Assembly (NCBI GenBank): GCA_022790905.1 | Contig: JAAVYC010000197.1 | Location: forward strand, 1 to 6,046 | Reading direction: 5' to 3' | Source of the DNA: Lachnospiraceae bacterium | GTDB taxonomy: Bacteria > Bacillota > Clostridia > Lachnospirales > Lachnospiraceae | DNA: 6,046 nt | Shown here: positions 1 through 6,035 of the stretch, one piece after another | Layout of the letters: each line of letters begins with the position of its first letter | Numbering within the stretch: the first letter of the stretch is position 1 | Notes under the pieces: generated by a model | The model's input: the letters and a program-made list of their open reading frames with translations, nothing else | The model's database searches: none | What the model was told of the DNA's origin: nothing | Program-made: the position numbers and the translations under genes

Positions 1-632
1 CAATATTATCAGTTGCATAGCCACCATTTAAACATGGAAATGTGTCAACTTGTAGTTGCAATGATATTTCGTGTTAAAATCAATGTAGTATTCCTATTTA
101 CAAATTTCAACTTTCTTAGTTCTATTTCATTCAAAAAGCAAAGAACAATAACTTTAACTTCCAATGGTGTCTCTTTTCCCGGCAGATATGAACACGGAAA
201 GCCGAAAAAGCTCGTAAATCCGATACTTTTGGCATTACATAGATTTGAAGTTCACATTATTTTTGTGTGCTTTGAGGGCATTTTTACATTAGTGAGAGTG
301 CAAACAGATGTTCTGAAATTATTTTGCGTGATAGTGTAGATAAGAATAGAAAAATAGAATGAAATATTGATAGCAGAAGGAAAAGGGCTGGTTAATGGTT
401 CTTTTTTTGATTGTAATGTGTATTTGTCTTTCAAATATGCGGCGGTTTGCCATTTCTGCGGGCAGGCAGGGCGCCTGATAACGGAAATGATTTGGAAAGT
501 AAGGAAGTGATGGCCCATGATTTTCCTTTTGACCATATCCCTATCATGCAAAAAACGTCAATGACTCTTAATGATTAATAATAATTGATCGATATATAAA
601 GTAACGAAATAGAACGAAAGGAAGAAAAAGAT
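1..632. other. Left-hand region without a supported gene
   Basis: No reading frame here has both a believable ribosome site and protein-like composition. The longest plus-strand frame, bases 13-339, begins with TTG and has no Shine-Dalgarno sequence. Bases 1-350 are AT-rich and featureless. Bases 430-520 are clearly richer in G and C than their surroundings. An open frame with no start codon runs through them from about base 417 to the TAA at 558-560 and ends in readable protein-like residues (EVMAHDFPFDHIPIMQ), so this may be the eroded tail of a lost gene; I do not recognise it. A 27-codon ATG frame at 395-478, preceded by AAAAGGG, would encode a hydrophobic peptide with a basic end. Bases from about 550 on are the control region of the blaI-type gene. 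Confidence 0.5.
557..578. promoter_or_regulatory. Two tandem small palindromes, candidate operator of the BlaI-type repressor
   Basis: GTCA-A-TGAC (557-565) and TTAAT-G-ATTAA (568-578) are perfect dyads around single central bases, with centres 12 bases apart. They lie 55-75 bases upstream of the repressor start. BlaI/MecI/CopY proteins are known to bind dyads in front of their own operons, usually of the TACA-TGTA type, and that consensus is not present here. Assignment as the operator is inference from position and symmetry. A TATATAAA stretch at 593-600 could supply a -10 box, but no convincing -35 partner is seen. Confidence 0.25.
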
Positions 633-1046
633 ATGGAAAAGGAAGAAATTACACCGAGCGAATGGCAGGTCATGGAAGTTCTTTGGGCGAGTGATACTCC
701 ACTGACATCCTCCGAGGTTTACAAAAGGATGCAAGGGAATGTGGATATGTCGATGAGGATGGTGCGGGTGCTGGTGAATCGCCTGAACCAGAAGGATATC
801 CTTGGATACACTGTGGATGAGCATGATTCAAGGGTTTACCACTACTATGTGCAAAAGCAGAAAGAGGAATGTGTGAAGGAGAAAAGCAGGAAATTTGTGG
901 ATAGCTATTTTTCCGGTAGCGGGACAAATGCAATGGCAGCGCTGCTGCAGAGCTTCGCGCTGACGGATGAGCAAATAAAGGAACTGGAGGAGATTCTGAA
1001 GAAGAGTAAGGGGCAGAATGCAGAATCTTCAAATGAAAAGGAGTGA
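633..1046 (+). CDS. BlaI/MecI/CopY-family transcriptional repressor
   Basis: A 137-residue protein of normal length for the BlaI/MecI family (about 120-140). Residues 6-75 form the winged-helix DNA-binding domain: the opening TPSEWQVMEVLWAS is the family signature, the recognition-helix area is around residues 40-52 (MRMVRVLVNRL), and the wing is near 57-72 (LGY to RVYHYYV). The C-terminal half (about 76-125) is the helical dimerisation part, with the usual SYFSGSG and LTDEQIKELEEIL segments. Known members repress their own operon until cut by the partner M56 protease, classically between Asn and Phe at about residue 101; the aligned bond here is Ser107-Phe108. The ATG is preceded by AAAGGA with 10 bases spacing. 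The stop is 5 bases before the partner protease start, so the two are co-transcribed. Autoregulation is inferred from the family. The target is unlikely to be beta-lactam resistance, since no beta-lactamase is nearby. Confidence 0.93.
   Translation: MEKEEITPSEWQVMEVLWASDTPLTSSEVYKRMQGNVDMSMRMVRVLVNRLNQKDILGYTVDEHDSRVYHYYVQKQKEECVKEKSRKFVDSYFSGSGTNAMAALLQSFALTDEQIKELEEILKKSKGQNAESSNEKE
1036..1043 (+). promoter_or_regulatory. Ribosome binding site that selects the M56 protease start at 1052
   Basis: AAAAGGAG overlaps the end of the repressor gene. Its AGGAG core is 8 bases from the ATG at 1052, which is ideal. The in-frame GTG at 1043 overlaps the core itself, and the ATG at 1046 is only 2 bases away, so both are poor starts. 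Confidence 0.75.
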
Positions 1047-1051
1047 TGGGA

Positions 1052-2296
1052 ATGTCCGACTGGAGACAATTAGTCAGCCTCATAAATTTTGGCATGGCTT
1101 ATTATACTACCCAGCTTGTTCGGTGTGCGGCATTTTCCTTCGTGCTGATTGGGCTTGTGATACTGCTCCGAAAGATATTTTTTTCGGAACGGACTTTTTT
1201 AAGGGGAATGTTATGGGCATTGTTCTTAGTCATTCCATTTCTCGGAAGATTGAAGCTGTTTTATGAAAATGAAGCTGTACTAAAGGCAACATGGAGGATT
1301 ACGGCAGTAACGGTTTCATGGCTGTGGGTTGACCGCATTTATATGGCGGGCATTCTAATGGCCGCTATCTGCATATTCGGGAAATGGTTGCGTCTTTGGA
1401 AGTATGTTGCCGAGATTAAAAATGTTGTGTTTGAAAATATCTGTATCTGTGTCACAGACATGAATATCACGCCGTTCACTGTCGGGCTGCTAAAGCCGAA
1501 AATCGTCCTGCCTAAAGTGATGATGGACAGTTATAGCGTGGAGGAGCTGAAGACTATTGTACAGCACGAGCAGACCCATATCCGCCTAGGGCATTTATGG
1601 TTTGGATTTGTATGGGATATACTGAGGTGCCTTCTGTGGATCAATCCGTTCCTGACAGTTTTTCAAAAGCATATCCGGGCGGATATGGAAGATATCTGTG
1701 ACAGGGTGTGCATACAAAGCAGCGGGAAGACAGCTCACGAATATGGCTTAGTATTGCTCAAAAGTTTGAAGATTCTGCGTTTCGGACAGGAGAACATACC
1801 GCCTGCCGCCACTTATGCGAGGGAAAAGGGGTTTGCAGATATGAAAAGGCGGATGGAGGAAATCGCATGCTTCCGTCCATACCGAAAATGGCTGTGCAGG
1901 GGCATGACAGCCGCAGGCTTTCTGGTAATTGCAGTTACATTAATGGCTGTACATATGCATTCCTATGCCCGCTGCAATGAAAGCAGGGATATTCTGGTCG
2001 GTAAATATGAAGGGGAAAATGCAGTTGTTTCATGCGATACCGAAGAGTTAAGCAAGATGATCTCATATGATGACGAGTATGTTTATGTGGAAAGGAAGGC
2101 TTTTGAGAATTTCCTAATTAAAAATAATGCAGATGGAAACATATGTATTGCTTTTGGTGGCTTTTATAAGCTCCCTGGTTTGTGCGGCATGGCGGAACAC
2201 TGTTTTTATGAAAGAAATTCAGAGGATGCGGTAGTGAAGATTCCTTATGAAAGCATAAAGGGTAATTGGTATTATGAACTGCTCAAAATGTTATAA
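1052..2296 (+). CDS. M56 (BlaR1/MecR1-like) membrane metallopeptidase, sensor-transducer
   Basis: A 414-residue integral membrane zinc protease. Hydrophobic segments lie at about 21-44, 51-71, 95-113 and 284-301, matching the four-helix BlaR1 plan. Between helices 3 and 4 is the cytoplasmic protease domain: the family stretch PFTVGLLKPKIVLP (141-154), the zinc motif HEQTH (172-176), INPF (197-200), and the downstream acidic zinc-ligand region DMEDICD (211-217). The catalytic residues therefore look intact. In BlaR1, ligand binding outside activates this domain, which leads to loss of the BlaI repressor. Here the outer part after helix 4 is only about 113 residues, has five cysteines (308, 328, 365, 378, 384), and shows none of the penicillin-binding sensor motifs of BlaR1, which is about 250 residues there. 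The signal is thus something else and unknown. It sits directly behind its presumed substrate, the BlaI-type repressor. The ATG at 1052 is preferred from the ribosome site; a GTG at 1043 is the alternative. Confidence 0.9.
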   Translation: MSDWRQLVSLINFGMAYYTTQLVRCAAFSFVLIGLVILLRKIFFSERTFLRGMLWALFLVIPFLGRLKLFYENEAVLKATWRITAVTVSWLWVDRIYMAGILMAAICIFGKWLRLWKYVAEIKNVVFENICICVTDMNITPFTVGLLKPKIVLPKVMMDSYSVEELKTIVQHEQTHIRLGHLWFGFVWDILRCLLWINPFLTVFQKHIRADMEDICDRVCIQSSGKTAHEYGLVLLKSLKILRFGQENIPPAATYAREKGFADMKRRMEEIACFRPYRKWLCRGMTAAGFLVIAVTLMAVHMHSYARCNESRDILVGKYEGENAVVSCDTEELSKMISYDDEYVYVERKAFENFLIKNNADGNICIAFGGFYKLPGLCGMAEHCFYERNSEDAVVKIPYESIKGNWYYELLKML

Positions 2297-2306
2297 GTGA
2301 AGTGTG

Positions 2307-2328
2307 TAGGTGAAATGGATTTCATCTA
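2307..2328 (+). promoter_or_regulatory. Strong dyad / hairpin between the protease and DUF6033-like genes
   Basis: The arms TAGGTGAAAT and ATTTCATCTA are separated by GG. They pair over 10 positions with one G-U wobble. It begins 11 bases after the protease stop and ends 12 bases before the ribosome site of the next gene. The following AATTTATTAT is AT-rich but not a clean U run, so a full terminator is unlikely. It may be an attenuating or RNA-processing hairpin that adjusts expression of the last gene, or a protein binding site. The stem is seen directly; its role is inference. Confidence 0.4.
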
Positions 2329-2339
2329 AATTTATTATC

Positions 2340-2346
2340 AAGGAGG
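2340..2346 (+). promoter_or_regulatory. Consensus ribosome binding site of the DUF6033-like gene
   Basis: AAGGAGG is a full Shine-Dalgarno match 8 bases before the ATG at 2355. It rules out the in-frame GTG at 2310, which lies inside the hairpin and has no ribosome site. The strong site suggests high translation of the third gene compared with the two regulators. Confidence 0.8.
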
Positions 2347-2354
2347 AAAAAATT

Positions 2355-3047
2355 ATGGCAATGGAGATCACAAACAATTACAGTAGTTATACAGCGCAGA
2401 GCATAGCAGGCAACGCGAAAAAGAAGGAAACAGAAAAAGCGCAGGAAACAATGGGGCGCAGTAAATCAAAGAGTACGGCAGAGTATGCGAATGAACTGGT
2501 GAAACTTGTTCCAAGTGTGGAATTTCGTGTAGGGAATGCCTGTGTATCCGATAAAAGCGGCAAGTCACTGACCGTTAATTCCCAACTTTTGGAAAAAATG
2601 CAGAACGATCCCAAAAAAGAGAAGAATATGAAAGACATGATAAAAGGTGTCGAGTCTATGTCTAAATTGGCAGAGAGTATAGCGAAAGCCAGTGGCTGGA
2701 CCATAGTGTATCAGCACAGTTATATTGATGAGAACGGAAAATATCATTGCAGAATGCAAAGCAAAAATGATTTTATGTTAAATATGAGCGCTAAGCTCCG
2801 GGAAGAAAGGAAGAAAAATTCTGAGAGACTGCTTGAAAGGACAAAAGAAAAGGTACAAGAGGAATCGGTCTATAGCAGGGCGGAGCAGTTCTTAGAAGAA
2901 AAAATTGCTGCTTCCAAAGATGGCACGATTTATCTGAATGATACAGATATGAAAATAATTATAGAAGCTGCCCAGGAAGAGGATGCAAGCAAAACCATTG
3001 TAAAAAATCAGCCACAAGTTGGTGCGAATCTGGATTTGAAGATATAA
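2355..3047 (+). CDS. DUF6033-like protein of unknown function
   Basis: A 230-residue soluble protein with no signal peptide and no membrane segment. I match it from memory to DUF6033-type proteins of Clostridia. The N-terminus (1-20) is polar and rich in Asn, Ser, Tyr and Thr. It is followed by a charged Lys/Glu linker (21-45), a core of about 50-145 containing SVEFRVGNA, LLEKMQNDPKKEK and the SYIDENGKYH stretch, and a highly charged, probably helical or coiled-coil C-terminal half (about 150-215). No catalytic motif is visible. It is the third gene behind the BlaI-type repressor and M56 protease, 58 bases after the latter with a dyad in between, and so is probably part of the sensing operon and perhaps its output. 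The polar N-terminus is reminiscent of proteins exported without a cleavable signal, but that is only a guess. Family assignment is moderately sure; function is unknown. Confidence 0.65.
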   Translation: MAMEITNNYSSYTAQSIAGNAKKKETEKAQETMGRSKSKSTAEYANELVKLVPSVEFRVGNACVSDKSGKSLTVNSQLLEKMQNDPKKEKNMKDMIKGVESMSKLAESIAKASGWTIVYQHSYIDENGKYHCRMQSKNDFMLNMSAKLREERKKNSERLLERTKEKVQEESVYSRAEQFLEEKIAASKDGTIYLNDTDMKIIIEAAQEEDASKTIVKNQPQVGANLDLKI

Positions 3048-3155
3048 GGATAGAATCCTTCGTAAAATACAGTTTAAAAGAGGCTGACATGCTGATTGCG
3101 AAAAATAACGCAAAGAAACTTTGAGCAAAATTTAACGGAAGTGTGTGTGCGTTTG

Positions 3156-3189
3156 TGGTAAAATAATATATAAATTGATATGCTATACT
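3156..3189 (+). promoter_or_regulatory. Tandem extended -10 promoter elements before the DUF4303 gene
   Basis: Two TGn-type extended -10 boxes lie in the AT-rich gap: TGG-TAAAAT (3156-3164) and TGC-TATACT (3181-3189), each matching five of six -10 positions. Neither has a good -35 box at 16-18 bases, which is normal for extended -10 promoters. The second would start RNA near 3196, about 35 bases before the ATG at 3231. Confidence 0.45.
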
Positions 3190-3230
3190 TTTCATAGTGT
3201 TAAAAGTCACACAAAAATGGAGAGAGCGAA

Positions 3231-3756
3231 ATGAAATTATTAAAAAAACACGCTGAAAAAGTCGAAATGAAAGCATTTTTCAATAATCTTGCCGAGAAAA
3301 TTGAGCAGGCAGCGAAAAAAAGATATGGAACAAATCTGGAAAGAAATCAGTGAGGAAAGAATATATGCAGTTGCGCTTGTGACAGACAGCGGTTGTATTA
3401 CCTTATTTTTGGCATTGAATACTTATGAATATATGCGAAAAAAAGATGCAGAATACTTAGAAATGCTGCATGGTAATTTATCCGAAGAAGATATTAAAAA
3501 TGTGAAAGAAGGCACTGCCAGCTTTACGAAATGGACGCCCGATGAATGGGGATATTCTGAAGGAAGGGATAGTCAGTTAGCCGAAATCAGTAAGCTGTTA
3601 TATAACAAAGAAGAAGCAGATTCAAAGGAATATGAAAAATATACTGCACACTTTTTTGAATCGGTCACCTCTGCATTTAAAAATTTGATTGCGGAAAAAA
3701 CAATGGAAAGTATGCCAGAAATTACGTTAACCGACAATATTGAAGAAATTGTATAA
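3231..3756 (+). pseudogene. DUF4303-family protein, frame broken by one extra A (two-part reading frame)
   Basis: An ATG at 3231, with GGAGAG six bases before it, opens a frame of 40 codons that stops at 3351-3353. The family domain continues in a different frame, which is open from 3289 to the TAA at 3754-3756. The two frames meet at a run of seven A residues (3315-3321). With six A residues the reading is continuous: ...IEQAAKK followed by DMEQIWKEIS..., giving a 174-residue protein of the usual DUF4303 size. Family features are the helical N-terminus, the strand ERIYAVALVTDSG (about 39-51), LALNTYEYM, and the WTPDEWGYSEG motif (about 97-107). The function of DUF4303 is not known. The second part has its own ATG at 3325 but no ribosome site, so a shortened protein of 143 residues is possible but poorly supported. 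The break could be a sequencing error, a true mutation, or slippage-based switching. It is transcribed apart from the upstream operon. Confidence 0.75.
3315..3321 (+). other. Seven-A tract at the frameshift point
   Basis: Seven consecutive A residues sit exactly where the N-terminal and main parts of the DUF4303 reading frame change phase. Loss of a single A restores one frame across the whole gene. Homopolymer runs are common places for sequencing errors and for polymerase slippage. Confidence 0.8.
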
Positions 3757-3768
3757 GAATGATATAAT
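3740..3768 (+). promoter_or_regulatory. Promoter of the NlpC/P60-like membrane protein gene
   Basis: TTGAAG (3740-3745) and a perfect TATAAT (3763-3768) are 17 bases apart, and TGA precedes the TATAAT, making an extended -10. The element overlaps the last codons of the DUF4303 gene. RNA would start near 3775, leaving a leader of about 84 bases. A second, weaker pair, TTGACG (3806) and TTTGAT (3829), lies downstream. Confidence 0.6.
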
Positions 3769-3858
3769 GACATTGCATTTTTATTATAAATGAGTGTATA
3801 GAGAATTGACGTTAAAGGAAAATATTTATTTGATTACTGAAGTTGTCGAGGTGGTACG

Positions 3859-5010
3859 ATGAAAAAACGTATTTTGTCCGTGGGGATGTTATTGGTGCTG
3901 CTTTTATTGCTGGGCACAACACTCTACTGGAACGGAAATTATGTTATTTATATTATTTCTTACATATGTTGTTTTACATTTTTACTGTATTCTTCTGTTT
4001 TTGTGGCGCCTGCGAATTGGGAGAAGATTGTACAACTTGTGATTTATACTGTGGTTGTAGTGGCACAGATTCTGTTTGCAGTTTTAATTATTCGCCCATC
4101 GTTTAGCAGGGGATTTATTTTCGATTCTGGTCGATTGTTAGGGATCATGCTTCTTTTTACCCCGTTTCAGATAAGGCAAGTCTTTTTTTTGAAACCTGAA
4201 AATGGTGATTCTCTGGTCTCGTCAATAGAGGAATGGTCAGCGTTATCCTATGCACAGCTGCTCTATGAAAAAGAAGCCATTGTTGATAGGATTGCAAAAG
4301 TGCAAAAAGCGGGAAAAGTATTGTCGAAAGGGCAATTATGGGATGTTCTTCAGGATTTGCCCAGACATAAATGTTTTTCCTATGTCAATAACGGCAGTCT
4401 CACCGATGAATATTTTGAGAAGGCTTATTCTTCACTGGATGACGGTTATCTCTATCTGATTCTCACCAGGTCTAAGAGTGCGGTGAGTGAAGTAATCGAA
4501 CTTTTTACAAATCGACAATATAATCATGTGTCGATTTCTTTCGATCGTGAATTACTTACAATTATCAGTTATAACGGTGGTGAAAGGGTCGAACCACCCG
4601 GTCTCAACCCAGAATTAGTAAAAAATTTGGTGGGAGAAGCGGGGGCTTCTGTTATGGTCTATCGCCTTCCTGCCAGTTATGAGCAAAAGAAAATCATCTT
4701 AGACAAAGTATACGAGATTAATACAGATGGCAGTGCCTATAACATATTGGGATTGTTGTTTAAGTTTTCCTATCAGCCTAATATTATGTTTTGCTCTCAA
4801 TTTGTCTATACCATGTTAGAGACCAGCGGGATCAACTATTTTGAAAAAGATGCAACCCATGTGATTCCTACGGATTTTGTGGAGCTGGATTACTATAGAA
4901 GACTGGAGTTCGTAACAGAAATCACGTTGAAAGAGACAGCTTCGAGTCGTGAAGAATATGTCAATGAAGAAAAATTGATAAATGAAAATGAGGGGAGTCG
5001 TCAATTGTGA
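3859..5010 (+). CDS. Membrane-anchored permuted NlpC/P60 (YiiX/YebB-like) cysteine hydrolase
   Basis: A 383-residue protein. The N-terminal 110 residues are membrane-embedded, with hydrophobic segments at about 5-24, 27-50, 57-78 and a weaker one at 92-110. A linker (111-195) leads to a C-terminal catalytic domain (about 196-352) of the circularly permuted NlpC/P60 fold, in which the His precedes the Cys. Visible marks are the opening YLYLILTRSKS, the His motif YNHVSISFD (His223), YNILGLLF (294-301), the Cys motif MFCSQFVYTML (Cys312) and THVIPTDF (333-340). Relatives are YiiX/YebB-like cysteine hydrolases; some proteins with this fold act on lipids or amide bonds, but the substrate here is unknown. 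The ATG has GAGG seven bases before it. It has its own promoter and is convergent with the next gene. The last 30 residues are charged and poorly conserved-looking. The fold is confidently assigned; the reaction is not. Confidence 0.85.
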   Translation: MKKRILSVGMLLVLLLLLGTTLYWNGNYVIYIISYICCFTFLLYSSVFVAPANWEKIVQLVIYTVVVVAQILFAVLIIRPSFSRGFIFDSGRLLGIMLLFTPFQIRQVFFLKPENGDSLVSSIEEWSALSYAQLLYEKEAIVDRIAKVQKAGKVLSKGQLWDVLQDLPRHKCFSYVNNGSLTDEYFEKAYSSLDDGYLYLILTRSKSAVSEVIELFTNRQYNHVSISFDRELLTIISYNGGERVEPPGLNPELVKNLVGEAGASVMVYRLPASYEQKKIILDKVYEINTDGSAYNILGLLFKFSYQPNIMFCSQFVYTMLETSGINYFEKDATHVIPTDFVELDYYRRLEFVTEITLKETASSREEYVNEEKLINENEGSRQL

Positions 5011-5014
5011 CGAC
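4997..5014. repeat. Perfect inverted repeat across the stop codon of the hydrolase gene
   Basis: GTCGTCA and TGACGAC form a seven-base perfect stem with the loop ATTG. The TGA stop codon is the first half-arm of the right side. No T run follows on either strand, so it is not a standard intrinsic terminator. It lies in the 60-base gap region between two convergent genes and might still slow or end transcription or protect the RNA end. Confidence 0.35.
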
Positions 5015-5070
5015 AGGATCTCTCTAGAATTATACGAGGGTTATTTGCGCTGGTATCATATTTTTTGAAA

Positions 5071-5895
5071 TTAGTAACAAATCTTTTTTAATTGGCTGAT
5101 TTCAAGTTGCAATTTTTTAAGAGAAGTTGAGGTTTTTGTAACGGGCATCAAAAAATATCCGTTGATTTCCTTGACTTCTTTTACGATGTTGTTGACTTCA
5201 TCTATTGTTTGGAGCCGTTCGCTGAAAAACAGGATGGGAATGGTGGAGGAAAGTTTTCGCACTGCGAGAGAGAATTCTTTTAACAGTCGAATGTCCTGAG
5301 CGATATAGTATTCCCGATCACTTGTTTGCATATGATGTTTTTCCCCGAGTCCGACATAAAAAATTAAAACATCTATGCCAATGCGCACGAGTTGCATTGC
5401 CTGCTTTTGTGTCCGTACCATTCCACAGGTGAGGAGGCTGTTCTCGTTTGCATTTTTAAAAAGTTCAATTTCTTTATCAAAACCTGTCTTTAAATTATCT
5501 AGATTCATCCCAAAATTACCGTCGATAAGAGAGATCGCTGGATAATTGTGAATTCCTATGAAGCCATATTGTCTCATTTTTTCCAAAAGAATTCGATTGT
5601 TGATAAAAGGGTCACAGCCGTTTAGACCGGCGGTGAGATTGCGATGATTCATAGTAGGCATCATGTCTGAGGCCATGGTTTCCATCATATGATTCGTGTT
5701 TCCAAATGCGAGATATCCGGCTAAAAAACGGTTTTTTGCATTCTGATAATCAGCAGTGGGATAGAGGAGAATCAGATCACATCCGCTTTCACTACAGCAT
5801 TTCTCCTCCGCTAGATTGTCTACGCCGGCGGCGACAATAAAATGTTTAGAGTCCATTTTTTTGTGCAGTTTATCAAGAATCGCTTTTTTGCTCAT
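5071..5895 (-). CDS. Divergent phosphoenolpyruvate hydrolase / TIM-barrel family protein (PF09370)
   Basis: A 274-residue cytoplasmic protein, full family length. The family pattern is followed over residues 19-185: FIVAAGVDNLAEE (19-31, usually a Gly-rich GAG-GLSAK stretch), GCDLILLYPTADY (38-50), FLAGYLAFGNTNHMMETM (57-74), LTAGLNGCDPF (87-97), GFIGIHNYPAISLIDGNFG (111-129) and GFDKEIEL (138-145). Members are annotated as PEP hydrolases or TIM-barrel signalling proteins, often beside Tm-1-like UPF0261 genes. No such partner is visible here. Late motifs are altered: the usual H-GLTTGG-IGA loop reads VGLGEKHHMQ, the HGGPI strand end reads FFSERLQ (223-229), and GFYGASS reads GYFLMPVT. Catalysis may thus be lost or changed. 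The ATG at 5895 is chosen because AGAGGTGAG lies 8 bases before it and the family alignment starts there; an upstream frame extension to 6003 would translate the hairpin leader. It is transcribed alone and toward the hydrolase gene. Confidence 0.82.
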   Translation of the reverse strand: MSKKAILDKLHKKMDSKHFIVAAGVDNLAEEKCCSESGCDLILLYPTADYQNAKNRFLAGYLAFGNTNHMMETMASDMMPTMNHRNLTAGLNGCDPFINNRILLEKMRQYGFIGIHNYPAISLIDGNFGMNLDNLKTGFDKEIELFKNANENSLLTCGMVRTQKQAMQLVRIGIDVLIFYVGLGEKHHMQTSDREYYIAQDIRLLKEFSLAVRKLSSTIPILFFSERLQTIDEVNNIVKEVKEINGYFLMPVTKTSTSLKKLQLEISQLKKICY

Positions 5896-5902
5896 GGTCT
5901 GT

Positions 5903-5911
5903 CTCACCTCT
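5903..5911 (-). promoter_or_regulatory. Ribosome binding site of the PF09370 gene
   Basis: On the minus strand, AGAGGTGAG with its AGAGGTGA core ending 8 bases before the ATG. It decides the start at 5895 against the longer frame beginning at 6003. Confidence 0.75.
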
Positions 5912-5954
5912 GTAAAATAAATTTTTATTTTCATATAACGGTTTAAATAAAAGA

Positions 5955-5990
5955 TACCCAAAATCAACACAGAGTGGTTGAGTTTGGGTA
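5955..5990 (-). terminator. Terminator-like hairpin in the leader of the PF09370 gene
   Basis: The 14-base arms 5955-5968 and 5977-5990 pair at 13 positions. Read on the minus strand, the hairpin is followed by the U-rich stretch ATCTTTTATTT, as in an intrinsic terminator of modest strength. It lies about 60 bases before the gene start. It is either an attenuator inside this gene's own leader, if the promoter at the right edge is used, or the terminator of a gene lying to the right of the window. On the plus strand the following sequence is not U-rich. Confidence 0.5.
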
Positions 5991-6035
5991 AGTCATTTAT
6001 CAAAAATAATGAGATTCCAGTATCAACTGTTATGT

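Noticed and set aside
13..339. 108-residue plus-strand reading frame
   Set aside because: TTG start without a ribosome site, a mix of hydrophobic runs and no family signature; it looks like chance in AT-rich DNA.
252..551. 99-residue minus-strand frame
   Set aside because: No ribosome site, unnatural composition, and it overlaps the GC-richer patch that reads better on the plus strand.
1043..1051. GTG (1043) or ATG (1046) as start of the M56 protease
   Set aside because: Both fall in or too near the AGGAG core; the ATG at 1052 has the correct 8-base spacing.
558..1095. Minus-strand frames over the repressor gene
   Set aside because: His-, Pro- and Ser-rich translations are typical shadows of a real gene on the other strand.
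2310..2354. Longer N-terminus for the DUF6033-like protein from GTG at 2310
   Set aside because: The start lies inside the hairpin, has no ribosome site, and the consensus AAGGAGG serves the ATG at 2355.
3046..3060. AAGGAT-AGA-ATCCTT hairpin after the DUF6033-like gene as a terminator
   Set aside because: Six-base stem with a three-base loop and no following T run; too weak to call.
3806..3834. TTGACG / TTTGAT pair as main promoter of the hydrolase gene
   Set aside because: The -10 is poor (four of six); the TTGAAG / TATAAT pair upstream is much better. Kept only as a possible second start.
5896..6003. Upstream extension of the PF09370 protein to 6003
   Set aside because: It would translate the hairpin leader, family similarity begins after the ATG at 5895, and that ATG has the ribosome site.
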